64,000 bases of DNA from DAOUKH01 sp965261455. Lineage in GTDB: Bacteria > Chloroflexota > Dehalococcoidia > SHYB01. The stretch lies in contig OZ253453.1 of assembly GCA_965261455.1 (NCBI GenBank), positions 3,410,001 to 3,474,000 on the forward strand. The letters run 5' to 3'. Position numbers and translations under genes: made by a program. Below, one piece after another: positions 42,350 through 50,090 of this stretch (the first letter of the stretch is position 1; each line of letters opens with the position of its first letter). The notes under the pieces were generated by a model. That model searched no databases, was not told the origin of the DNA, and saw nothing but the letters and a program-made list of their open reading frames with translations.

Positions 42350-43309
42350 ATGCTCGGCAAGGCGCTCATGGTCGTGGCCGTCGCCGCGCTGACGCTTTCG
42401 GCGTGCTCCTCAGGCGCCGACCCGACGCCGCTTCCGCCAACGTCCCCGCCTCCATCTCCGACGGCGACACCGGAACCAATGGCGACGCCGGAACCTGCGC
42501 CCACGGCCATGTCCGAGCCGACGTCGACCCCCGTGCCAACATGGACACCCGAGCCGACGTGGACGCCCGAGCCGACGTATACGCCCGCACCCACGGCGGC
42601 GCCCGCACCCACGGCGACGGCCGCACCAACGGCGACGGCCGCGCCGGTGTCGACGGCGACGCCGCTCCCTACCGCCCCGCCCGCGCCGACAGCGACGGCC
42701 GCGCCGGTGTCGACGGTGACGCCGCTCCCTACGTCGACGGCCACCGCGACAGTTACACCGCAGCCCACCCCCACGCCCACGGTGATGGCGCCGACGACGC
42801 AGCAGGGCTGGGCGTGCGCCGAGGATCTCGGCGGAGTCAGGTGGACGTGCGGGGGCGACATCCTGCCCGATAGGCCCGGGGAGGAAAGCTGGTCGTGCAC
42901 CGGCGCCCGAGGGTTGTTCTGGACCTGCCGGAGCGACATCGACGTCGGGGAGCGTTACACGCAAAGCTGGTCGTGCACTCACCCACCGGCGGACGAGTGG
43001 GCGTGCAGCGGCGACGTTGCGTTCGGGACGGAATTTGGCGAGAAGTGGGCCTGCACGGGGGCCCAGGGCGGCGCCGCGTGGACGTGCACCGGCGATATTG
43101 TGACCGAGACCTTCCACGACGAGACCTGGTCGTGCAGCCTTGCCGCCGGGGCCTGGTTCTGCCACGGCAACATCCTGCCCGAGATCGCGAGCCAGACATG
43201 GTCGTGCAGTGCCGGCGCCGGGCGCGACTCGTGGATGTGCCAGGGCGGCCTGGGAGGGTTCGAGCCGGTTGTCGGGATGCCGTTCCTGTTCTTCGACAAC
43301 AGGGAGTAG
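42350..43309 (+). CDS. Lipoprotein with Thr/Pro linker and six W-x-C repeats
   Basis: 319 residues, no family recognised. A signal peptide with lipobox LSACSS (cysteine about residue 19) is followed by a linker of roughly 130 residues rich in T-P-x-P-T. From residue 154 come six tandem units starting at 42809, 42890, 42968, 43046, 43127 and 43199 (27, 26, 26, 27 and 24 residues apart). Each begins W-[SA]-C and has a second W/F-x-C near position 11, usually followed by x-[GS]-[DN]-[IV], as in WSCTGARGLFWTCRSDI. Every unit has two cysteines, so six internal disulfides or metal sites are possible. It starts six bases after the MoaD-like stop and may be co-transcribed. A surface-exposed redox, metal or carbohydrate-binding role is speculation. 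Confidence 0.8.
   Translation: MLGKALMVVAVAALTLSACSSGADPTPLPPTSPPPSPTATPEPMATPEPAPTAMSEPTSTPVPTWTPEPTWTPEPTYTPAPTAAPAPTATAAPTATAAPVSTATPLPTAPPAPTATAAPVSTVTPLPTSTATATVTPQPTPTPTVMAPTTQQGWACAEDLGGVRWTCGGDILPDRPGEESWSCTGARGLFWTCRSDIDVGERYTQSWSCTHPPADEWACSGDVAFGTEFGEKWACTGAQGGAAWTCTGDIVTETFHDETWSCSLAAGAWFCHGNILPEIASQTWSCSAGAGRDSWMCQGGLGGFEPVVGMPFLFFDNRE
42809..43270 (+). repeat. Six tandem coding repeats, W-[SA]-C ... W-x-C
   Basis: Units of 72-81 bases whose translations conserve two tryptophan-cysteine pairs. The DNA of the units has diverged while the W and C codons are kept, which suggests selection on the protein. Confidence 0.75.
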
Positions 43310-43339
43310 GCGGCGCCCTTTCGCCTTCCCCCGCGGCTG

Positions 43340-44152
43340 TTAACTGCCTTCTTTGAGGAAGGCGACGATGGCGGGCCAGGCGGCGGCGTCTTGCCAGAAG
43401 AAGACGTGGCCGCCTTCGAAGAGTTGGAGGCCCGCGTTGGGAATCGCGGCGGCTAGGGCCTCCAGGTTTTCCGGCGGGGCGATGCGGTCGTAGCGTCCAC
43501 CGCAGACGAGGGCCGGCACGGAGATTGATCCCAAGCGGTCGTAGGTGTCGTGGCCGCGGCGGGCCTCGAGTTGGCGGCGTGCTCCGGCGGCGGTCTCCTG
43601 TTCTTCGGCCGATCCGGTTGACGGCTGGGTCTTCTTCATCGCCGTGAGTAGGGTGCCGATTTCGGCGGGGGCCGCGGCAGGGTCGGTCCCCTCGTAGCGC
43701 GAGTCGATGAGGCCGACGCCGAACGCGGCGGCTTCGTCCGGCGGAAGTGCCGCCAACTCGTGCAGGGGGTAGGAGGGTCTGCCCGCGCCGCCGCTCGACG
43801 TGCAGGCCAGCACGAGGCGGTCGACACGTTTGGGGTGACGAATAGCGAGCTCCTGCGCCACCATGCCGCCGAACGAGACGCCCACGACCGGGGCGCGGTC
43901 CCAACCGGCGAAGTCGAGCATCGCCGCGGCGTCGTCGGCGTAGTCGCGCATGGTGTAGGGGACGTCGGGCTTGGCGGACTGCCCGAGGCCCCGCTGGTCG
44001 TAGGCGAGAACGTCGAAGGCGTCTTCGAGGGGGCCGGCGAAGATGCGGGCGTCTCGGAGGTCGCCGCCGGTCCAGTTGAGATAGAGGAGCGGCGGGCCGG
44101 CCCCGGCGCGCTCGTAGTAGATGCGGATGCCGCGAACGTCAGCGAAGGGCAT
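43340..44152 (-). CDS. Alpha/beta-hydrolase
   Basis: 270 residues. IRIYYERAGAGPPLLYLNWTGG gives the first strands, with N-W-T-G-G in place of the usual H-G-G oxyanion segment. AYDQRGLGQSAKP is the D-x-R-G-x-G-x-S motif, VVGVSFGGMVAQELA the nucleophile elbow (Ser about residue 95), and GGHVFFWQDAAAW the catalytic His near the end. It is close to 3-oxoadipate-enol-lactonase and proline-iminopeptidase-like enzymes; the substrate is unknown. It is two bases downstream of an enoyl-CoA hydratase gene on the same strand, so both may act in one degradative step series. Convergent with the W-x-C lipoprotein gene. Confidence 0.85.
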   Translation of the reverse strand: MPFADVRGIRIYYERAGAGPPLLYLNWTGGDLRDARIFAGPLEDAFDVLAYDQRGLGQSAKPDVPYTMRDYADDAAAMLDFAGWDRAPVVGVSFGGMVAQELAIRHPKRVDRLVLACTSSGGAGRPSYPLHELAALPPDEAAAFGVGLIDSRYEGTDPAAAPAEIGTLLTAMKKTQPSTGSAEEQETAAGARRQLEARRGHDTYDRLGSISVPALVCGGRYDRIAPPENLEALAAAIPNAGLQLFEGGHVFFWQDAAAWPAIVAFLKEGS

Positions 44153-44154
44153 GG

Positions 44155-44943
44155 CTATTCCCCGGCGAACTCGGGGTCGCGCTTTTCGAGGAAGGACCGG
44201 ACGCCCTCCTCGCGGTCGCTGCTCTGGAAGGCGTTGCGGAGGGTGAACGACTCGTACTGAGCGAAGGTCTCCAGGTCTTGCCGCAGGCCCAGATAGACGG
44301 CGCGTTTCGCCATGGCCAGTGCGATGGGCGGGCCCTTAGCGAGGGTCAGCGCGACCTCGCGGGTGCGCTCGTAGAGCTTGTCGTGGGGGACGACCTCGTT
44401 GACCAGACCAATCTCGGCGGCTTCCTTGCTGTCGAGCATCTTGCCCATGAAGATGATCTCCATGGCCTTGGGCAGAGGCACGATCTGGGGCAGGGTGTAG
44501 GCGCCAAGGGCCTCGGGAGGAATCCCCCGCTTCAGCCAGGCCGCGCCGAACTTGGCCTCGGTGGAGGCGATGCGCAGGTCGCAGGCCAGGGCAAGGGAGA
44601 AGCCGACGCCGACCGCGGGTCCGTTAACGGCGGCGATGACGGGTTGGGGGGCGTGGCGCAGCGCCCGCACGAAGCTGTCCTGGCCGGTGCGCGGGGTGAA
44701 GCGTTTCTTCAGCAAGGGATGTTCGCCGCGGCGAGGCTCCTTCAGGTCTTGGCCCGAGCAGAAGCCGCGCCCGGCGCCGGTGATCACGAGCACCCTGGCG
44801 TCGCTTTGGGCGACGTGCTCGATGGTGTCGAAAATCTCATCGAGCATCCCCGGGGCCGTGGCGTTGAGCCGTTCGGGACGGTTGAGCGTGATCGTGGCGA
44901 TGCCGTCGCCGTCGGTATCGAGCAGGACTCGCTCGCTTGCCAT
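44155..44943 (-). CDS. Enoyl-CoA hydratase/isomerase family protein
   Basis: 262 residues, crotonase fold. VITGAGRGFCSGQDLKEPRR gives the first oxyanion-hole strand, AVNGPAVGVGFSLALACD the second. FGAAWLKRGIPPEALGAYTL shows the place of the second catalytic residue (E in P-P-E), as in PaaG-type isomerases. The C-terminus has the usual FTLRNAFQSSDREEGVRSF helix. ATG 44943 follows GGAG and is preferred over an upstream in-frame start at 44991. Paired with the alpha/beta-hydrolase gene downstream. Confidence 0.9.
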   Translation of the reverse strand: MASERVLLDTDGDGIATITLNRPERLNATAPGMLDEIFDTIEHVAQSDARVLVITGAGRGFCSGQDLKEPRRGEHPLLKKRFTPRTGQDSFVRALRHAPQPVIAAVNGPAVGVGFSLALACDLRIASTEAKFGAAWLKRGIPPEALGAYTLPQIVPLPKAMEIIFMGKMLDSKEAAEIGLVNEVVPHDKLYERTREVALTLAKGPPIALAMAKRAVYLGLRQDLETFAQYESFTLRNAFQSSDREEGVRSFLEKRDPEFAGE

Positions 44944-45025
44944 GAAGGACTCCCTGGAACAATCGCGCCGAAGCGCCGTGGCGAAGATCATAGCCCCCGT
45001 GCGGGCGCCGCGCCAACCGCAGCCC

Positions 45026-45031
45026 TATAAT
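45026..45031 (+). promoter_or_regulatory. Consensus -10 box six bases before the GNAT start
   Basis: TATAAT, then CGGGCC, then ATG 45038. Transcription from this box would start at or next to the A of ATG, giving a leaderless mRNA. No Shine-Dalgarno is present, which agrees. Confidence 0.6.
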
Positions 45032-45037
45032 CGGGCC

Positions 45038-45493
45038 ATGACGGTGGTGATACGCGACGCGGAGGAGGGCGACCTGGAGCGCCTACGGGAGTTGTACGCC
45101 CAGCTTGCCCCCAGCGGCGACTCCCCCGAGCCGGGCGGCCCGCAGCGGTCGCTGGCGGCCCTTGAAGAGATCACGGCGCGTGAGGGAGTCCGCCTGCTCG
45201 TGCTGGAGGCCGATGGGCGGGTCGAGGGCAGTGTAGTCTTGGTCATCGTCCCCAATCTGACCCACGGGGGCAGGCCATGGGCAGTGATTGAGCACATGAT
45301 CGTCGATGAGTCACGGCAAGGTACGGGGATGGGGCGGCTACTGATCCGCCGCGTCGAGGATATCGTGGCCGAGGCGGGCTGCTACAAGCTCCAGTTCCTC
45401 AGCGCGTGGCGACGCAAGGACACGGCTCACCCCTTCTACGAGGCGATGGGTTACGAGTCGCCGGCGCGGGGGTTCCGGAAGCACTTCTCTTAG
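45038..45493 (+). CDS. GNAT family N-acetyltransferase
   Basis: 151 residues. VVIRDAEEGDLERLRELYAQL is the normal GNAT beginning. IEHMIVDESRQGTGMGRLLI gives strand 4 and the acetyl-CoA pyrophosphate loop (Q/R-x-x-G-x-G/A as R-Q-G-T-G-M-G). CYKLQFLSAWRRKDTAHPFYEAMGY is motif B with the conserved tyrosine. The C-terminal GFRKHF is typical of small-molecule acetylating members. The acceptor is unknown. ATG 45038 is favoured over longer frames because it matches the family start and follows a -10 box directly. Confidence 0.88.
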   Translation: MTVVIRDAEEGDLERLRELYAQLAPSGDSPEPGGPQRSLAALEEITAREGVRLLVLEADGRVEGSVVLVIVPNLTHGGRPWAVIEHMIVDESRQGTGMGRLLIRRVEDIVAEAGCYKLQFLSAWRRKDTAHPFYEAMGYESPARGFRKHFS

Positions 45494-45500
45494 CCCCAGT

Positions 45501-45528
45501 TTGCGGAGGGTGGGGGCGGTGCTATACT
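45501..45528 (+). promoter_or_regulatory. Promoter of the fabF-recJ transcript
   Basis: TTGCGG (45501-45506) and TATACT (45523-45528), 16 bases apart. The resulting leader of about 190 bases to ATG 45728 is the longest obvious one in the window. Confidence 0.5.
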
Positions 45529-45534
45529 AGCCGC

Positions 45535-45727
45535 CCGGTTCAACGGAGCGTTCGGCCCAGCCTCCGACTTCGAGAGATGGGGGCTGGGATGCGCTTCGGT
45601 TTGGCTCCCACCGGCAAATCCGAAGATGGCGTTTTGGCGTTAGGTTAGGCGAAGTCCTGAGCACGCTCCTATGGCTCGATAGACGGCGGCCTCGGTGCTC
45701 CGCATTTCCGTTAGGGATGGTGCATTG
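45535..45727 (+). other. Structured 5' leader upstream of fabF
   Basis: Contains two strong stem-loops: CCCAGCCTCC (45556-45565) with GGGGGCTGGG (45579-45588), ten pairs with one G-T, and CTTCGGTTTG (45594-45603) with CAAATCCGAAG (45615-45625), ten pairs with one bulged A. No reading frame of credible length lies here. No known riboswitch consensus was recognised. Confidence 0.5.
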
Positions 45728-46969
45728 ATGGACCGTCGCGTCGCGGTCACCGGCCTCGGCCTTGTTACGCCGCTGGGGCTCGACCTAATGTCGACGTGGC
45801 GAGCGGCCCTGGCGGGCGTCTCGGGCGTCGATACCATCGCGGGGTTCGACGCTGAGTCCTTCGCCACGCGCATCGCCGCCGAGGTGAAGGGCTTCGACCC
45901 GCTGGCCTGCATGGAGCGCAAGGAGGCCAAGAACACCGACCGCTTCGTGCAGTTTGCCACCGCGGCGGCGCTGGAGGCGCTGGCTCACGCCGGTCTGGAC
46001 GTCGAGGGCAACGCCGACGAGGTGGGGTGCATCGTGGGCAGCGGCATCGGTGGGATCGGCACGCTGTCGAAGCAGGTGACGACGTTGAACGAGCGCGGGC
46101 CGAGCCGTGTCTCGCCATTCTTAGTCCCCATGATGATCGCGGACATGGCGTCGGGGCACCTCTCGATACGTCTGGGCGCCAAGGGGCCGAACTTCTGCAC
46201 GACTTCGGCCTGTTCGAGCGGGGCCGACGCCATCGGCGTCTCGGCGGAGATGATCCGGCGAGGCGAGGCGACGGCCATGATCACCGGCGGCGCCGAGGCC
46301 TGCGTGGTCCCCATCGGACTCGCCGGTTTCTCTTCCGCCGGCGCGCTCTCCAAACGCAACGATGAGCCGACCAAGGCCTCCCGGCCGTTCGACGCCGACC
46401 GCGACGGGTTCATCCTGGGCGAGGGCTCGGGGATCTTGATTCTCGAAGAGATGGAGCACGCCAAGGCGCGGGGCGCCACGGTGCTCGCCGAAATGGCGAG
46501 CTACGCGGCCACCGCCGACGCGCATCACATCACGCAGCCCGCGGAGCGCGCCGAGGGCGCGGCGCGGGCGATGCGCCACGCCCTGAAGAAGGCCGGACTC
46601 GGCGTCGACGAGATCGACTACATCAACGCGCACGGCACCTCGACGCCGCTTAACGACAAGTTCGAGACCATGGCGATCCACGACGTCTTCGGCGACGAGG
46701 CGCCCAAAATCCCGATCAGCTCGACGAAGTCGATGACGGGGCACCTGATCGGTGCCGCGGGAGCGGTCGAGGCCGCCTTCTCGGTGCTGGCGATCCGGGA
46801 CGGCGTCGTCCCGCCGACGATCAACCTCGAGACGCCCGACCCCGACTGCGATCTGGACTACACGCCGCACATCCCCAAGCGCGGGCCGGTGCGCGCGGTG
46901 CTCTCGAACTCGCTGGGCTTTGGCGGCCACAACAGCTGCCTTGTCTTCCGCCGCTACGAGGGGTCGTGA
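45728..46969 (+). CDS. fabF: Beta-ketoacyl-ACP synthase II
   Basis: 413 residues. Elongates acyl-ACP by condensation with malonyl-ACP. The start RRVAVTGLGLVTPLGLD is canonical. The Cys-His-His triad is intact: TTSACSSGADAIG (Cys about residue 163), INAHGTSTPLND (His about 302) and SMTGHLIGAAGAVE (His about 339). The ending LSNSLGFGGHNSCLVFRR is typical. ATG 45728 is the family start. No acyl carrier protein gene is adjacent, which is unusual for fabF. The stop overlaps the recJ start by four bases. A long structured leader may regulate it. Confidence 0.96.
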   Translation: MDRRVAVTGLGLVTPLGLDLMSTWRAALAGVSGVDTIAGFDAESFATRIAAEVKGFDPLACMERKEAKNTDRFVQFATAAALEALAHAGLDVEGNADEVGCIVGSGIGGIGTLSKQVTTLNERGPSRVSPFLVPMMIADMASGHLSIRLGAKGPNFCTTSACSSGADAIGVSAEMIRRGEATAMITGGAEACVVPIGLAGFSSAGALSKRNDEPTKASRPFDADRDGFILGEGSGILILEEMEHAKARGATVLAEMASYAATADAHHITQPAERAEGAARAMRHALKKAGLGVDEIDYINAHGTSTPLNDKFETMAIHDVFGDEAPKIPISSTKSMTGHLIGAAGAVEAAFSVLAIRDGVVPPTINLETPDPDCDLDYTPHIPKRGPVRAVLSNSLGFGGHNSCLVFRRYEGS

Positions 46970-48696
46970 GCCTGAGCACGAGGCCGAAGCGCCTCTGGCG
47001 AACGCATCCCGAGCCTCCCGATTCCTACTTCGCGCGCATGGCGGCCTATCCGCCCATCGCGGCGCGAGTGCTCTACAACCGTGGGATCCGTGGCCCCGAG
47101 GAGGCGAAGGACTTCCTCGACGCGTCGCTTCCCGCGGGCGAGAGCGGGTCGCTGCTCCATGAGTTCCGGCCCGCAGTCGAACGGTTGGCGCGCGCCGTCG
47201 AACGTGGCGAGCGCATCGCCGTCTACGGCGACTTCGACGCCGACGGCGTCACCTCGGCGGCCATACTGACCAAGGGGCTGCGCGGCCTCGGCGTGACGGT
47301 CATGCCCTACATCCCAGACCGTGTTGCCGAAGGGCACGGCCTCAACGAGGGGGCGGTCCGCCTGCTGGCGGAGTCGGGCGCGGACCTGATCGTCACCGCC
47401 GACTGCGGGATCACCGACGCGGACGAGGTGGCGCTCGCCGCGGAGCTGGGCGTCGATACGATCGTGACCGACCATCACTCGCCGCCGGCGCGCCTTCCCG
47501 ACGCGGCGGCGGTGGTGAACCCCAAGCTGCCGGGCCAACCGGCGGCGTACCGCGAGCTCGCCTCCTGCGGCGTGGCCTACAAACTGATTGAGGCGCTGTA
47601 CGAGCACGCGGGCAAGACGGTCGGCGAATCTCTTTCGGGGCTCGCCGCGCTGGGGACCATCGCGGACATGGCGCCGCTGACCGGCGGGAACCGCGCGCTG
47701 GTGCGCCAGGGGCTCGCCGCGCTGAACGGCGCCTGCGACGCGGGAATCAAGGCGCTCATCGAGGTGTCGAGGATCCGGGCTGGACGGGTCGACGCGGAGG
47801 CGGTCTCATTCTCCCTGGCGCCCCGCATCAATGCGCCGGGGCGCATGGGCCACGCTGAAGACGGCTACAAGCTGCTCACCGCCGAGTCGGCGGACGAGGC
47901 GGCGGCGCTGGCCAAGACGCTCGACGCGAAGAACCTGGAGCGGCGGACGGTGACGGCGGCGATTGTGGCCAAGGTGCTGGAGCGGCGGGCGGCGTTCGAG
48001 TCGAGCCCAATTATCATCCTTGGGGACGCGGACTTTCCGCCCGGCGTCGTCGGGCTGGCGGCGGGCAGGCTGACCGATCAGTACTACCGGCCCGCCATCG
48101 TGTGCACGACCGGCCCGGAGGAGACGCGAGGAAGCTGCCGGAGCATCCCGGAGTTCGACATGATCGAGGCGCTGCGGCGCGTGGACGGGGAGGCGGACGG
48201 CATCTTCCTGCGCTACGGCGGCCACGCGCAGGCGGCGGGCTTCACCGTCGCGGCGGACCGGTTCGCCGAGCTTACCGAACGTCTGACCGCGGTGGCCGCC
48301 GAGGAGTTGCGCGGGGTCGAGCTCGCCCCGCGCCTGGAGATCGACGCCGAGGTCCCGCTCGACCGGATCGACGGCGCGACGATCAAGGCGCTGCGCCGGA
48401 TGGAGCCCTACGGGCAGGGGAACCCTCCGCCGACCTTTCTGGCCCGCGGCGTCGAGGCACTCGACGCGCGCCCGCTAGGTGCAAGCGGGGACCACCTGCG
48501 GTTGAAGATCCGCGCCGGCAGGGTGACCTGGAACGCGATCTACTTCAACGCGGCGGTCCCGGCGGAGGCGGCGCGCGGCGCGCTCGACCTCGTCTTCGCG
48601 CTCAAGGTTGACCGCTTTGGGGAGCACGAGACGCTCCGGCTTGAAGTGCTGGACCTGGCCCTGCACACCGCCGGAGTGCAGACGGCGATGCTGTAG
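46966..48696 (+). CDS. recJ: Single-strand-specific 5'-3' exonuclease RecJ
   Basis: 576 residues. Resects 5' strands in recombination and mismatch repair. The DHH phosphoesterase motifs are complete: VYGDFDADGVTSAAIL (motif I), TADCGITD (II), TIVTDHHSPPA (III, about residue 167) and NPKLPG (IV). The DHHA1 domain has GGHAQAAGFTV (G-G-H motif, about 420). The C-terminal OB-like domain contains YGQGNPPPTFLARG. GTG 46966 overlaps the fabF stop. It could serve the same repair pathways as the mutS-mutL-mutY cluster. Confidence 0.94.
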   Translation: MSLSTRPKRLWRTHPEPPDSYFARMAAYPPIAARVLYNRGIRGPEEAKDFLDASLPAGESGSLLHEFRPAVERLARAVERGERIAVYGDFDADGVTSAAILTKGLRGLGVTVMPYIPDRVAEGHGLNEGAVRLLAESGADLIVTADCGITDADEVALAAELGVDTIVTDHHSPPARLPDAAAVVNPKLPGQPAAYRELASCGVAYKLIEALYEHAGKTVGESLSGLAALGTIADMAPLTGGNRALVRQGLAALNGACDAGIKALIEVSRIRAGRVDAEAVSFSLAPRINAPGRMGHAEDGYKLLTAESADEAAALAKTLDAKNLERRTVTAAIVAKVLERRAAFESSPIIILGDADFPPGVVGLAAGRLTDQYYRPAIVCTTGPEETRGSCRSIPEFDMIEALRRVDGEADGIFLRYGGHAQAAGFTVAADRFAELTERLTAVAAEELRGVELAPRLEIDAEVPLDRIDGATIKALRRMEPYGQGNPPPTFLARGVEALDARPLGASGDHLRLKIRAGRVTWNAIYFNAAVPAEAARGALDLVFALKVDRFGEHETLRLEVLDLALHTAGVQTAML

Positions 48697-48724
48697 CCCG
48701 CGCGTCCGGCCTGGGCGCGTGGGC

Positions 48725-50041
48725 TCATTCTTCGACGTGCAGGCCGATCTTCTCCAGGTCGCCGTTGATCTCTTCGATATTGGCGTAGGGGCCGATCTTC
48801 GTCGCGACCACGACGCCGTCGGCGTCGATGACGTAGGTCGAGGGGACGCCGAAGAGGCCATAGCCTTGGTCCGCGATCATGCGGCCGTCGTCGATGACGA
48901 CGTTGAGGGCAAGGCCGATCTCGTCAAAGAAGGCGGTGACAGCCTCGCCGGTCTCGTCGAGATCGACGGCGAGGAGGGTGAGTTCGTCGCCGAGGGTGTC
49001 GTGGACTCTCTGTAAGTCCGGCATTTCGGCGCGGCAGGGCCCGCACCAGGTGGCCCAGAAGTTGACGATGACGGGCTGACCGCGGAGTTCGGCGAGGCTG
49101 AACTCCTCGCCGTCGTCGGAGGTGAAGCGGAAGTTGGGGGCGAGCTTGCCGGGCACGGCGCCGGCCTCGCCGCCGGGGGTGTCGGCGAGCCCGAGGGACT
49201 GGTAGATGGTGAAGCCCTCGCTCGCGTCTAAGGGCCGCTCCACGGCCGGGGGAGCGCTCTCTAGGAAGGAGAAGTATTCGTTGAGCTTGGTCAGCTGGTT
49301 GAAGAAGATGAGGAGGCCGATGAGCACCATCAGGATGCCGCTGGCGACGGTGATCGCGGGGAGGTAGCGGTTCACCTTCTTGAAGATAGGCGTGATCTGG
49401 CCCAGTGCCGCACCGGTGATGAGGAACGGGATGCTGAGGCCGGCGGTGTAGAAGGCAAGCAGGATGGTGGCCTGGCCCGCGGCGCTCCAGGCGTTTAGGG
49501 AGTTGCCGGCCTCGTTGAAGGCGAGGGTGAGGATCGCGCCGAGGAGGGGGGTAATGCACGGCGTCCAGCCGACGCCGAACGCGCCGCCGACGATGGTCGA
49601 GCGCCAGTACGAGGGTGGGGCGTCCTCGCCGCCGATGTGGATGCGGCGTTCGCGGAAGTAGATTCCGTCGAGCCAGTTGGTAAGCGGTCCCAGCACGGTC
49701 CGCAGCACCGGGAGCTTGAATACCCCCGCCATGTAGAGGCCCACGGCTATGAGCAGGGCGCCGGCGATGCGCGCGATCAGGTCGCCATAGCCGCCGGCGG
49801 TCCCTCCGAGGACGCCGACGGTCGCGCCGAGAATGATGAATGGCACGGAAAAGCCGATGACGAAGCCGAGGCTGTGGAGGAACGTCGTCCGCCCGCCCTG
49901 GAGTTGTCCGTCCTTGATGGAGACGCCGGAGAGATGGCCCAGGAAGATCGGAACGAGCGGCAGGACGCACGGGGAGACGAAGGAGGCGATTCCCCCGACG
50001 AAGGCTACGATCAGGGCGACGAGTGAGAGGTCTTCGATCAT
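48725..50041 (-). CDS. CcdA membrane domain fused to a thioredoxin domain (DsbD-like)
   Basis: 438 residues. The first ~240 form CcdA: GGIASFVSPCVLPLVPIFLG holds the first redox cysteine in the membrane, and FGVGWTPCITPLLGAIL the second, with six helices. After a short linker a TlpA-like domain begins LAPNFRFTSDDGEEFSLAEL, with the active site NFWATWCGPCRAEMPDL (about residue 330) and the cis-proline region FGVPSTYVIDADG. Electrons from cytoplasmic thioredoxin would cross through CcdA to this domain and then to partners such as the two lipoproteins at 27.4-29.7 kb. Usually CcdA and TlpA are separate; fusion fixes the pairing. Confidence 0.92.
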   Translation of the reverse strand: MIEDLSLVALIVAFVGGIASFVSPCVLPLVPIFLGHLSGVSIKDGQLQGGRTTFLHSLGFVIGFSVPFIILGATVGVLGGTAGGYGDLIARIAGALLIAVGLYMAGVFKLPVLRTVLGPLTNWLDGIYFRERRIHIGGEDAPPSYWRSTIVGGAFGVGWTPCITPLLGAILTLAFNEAGNSLNAWSAAGQATILLAFYTAGLSIPFLITGAALGQITPIFKKVNRYLPAITVASGILMVLIGLLIFFNQLTKLNEYFSFLESAPPAVERPLDASEGFTIYQSLGLADTPGGEAGAVPGKLAPNFRFTSDDGEEFSLAELRGQPVIVNFWATWCGPCRAEMPDLQRVHDTLGDELTLLAVDLDETGEAVTAFFDEIGLALNVVIDDGRMIADQGYGLFGVPSTYVIDADGVVVATKIGPYANIEEINGDLEKIGLHVEE

Positions 50042-50090
50042 GGTGGTGGACCCAGGTATGGGGTTATACGACTCCGCGGATCAGATGGCT

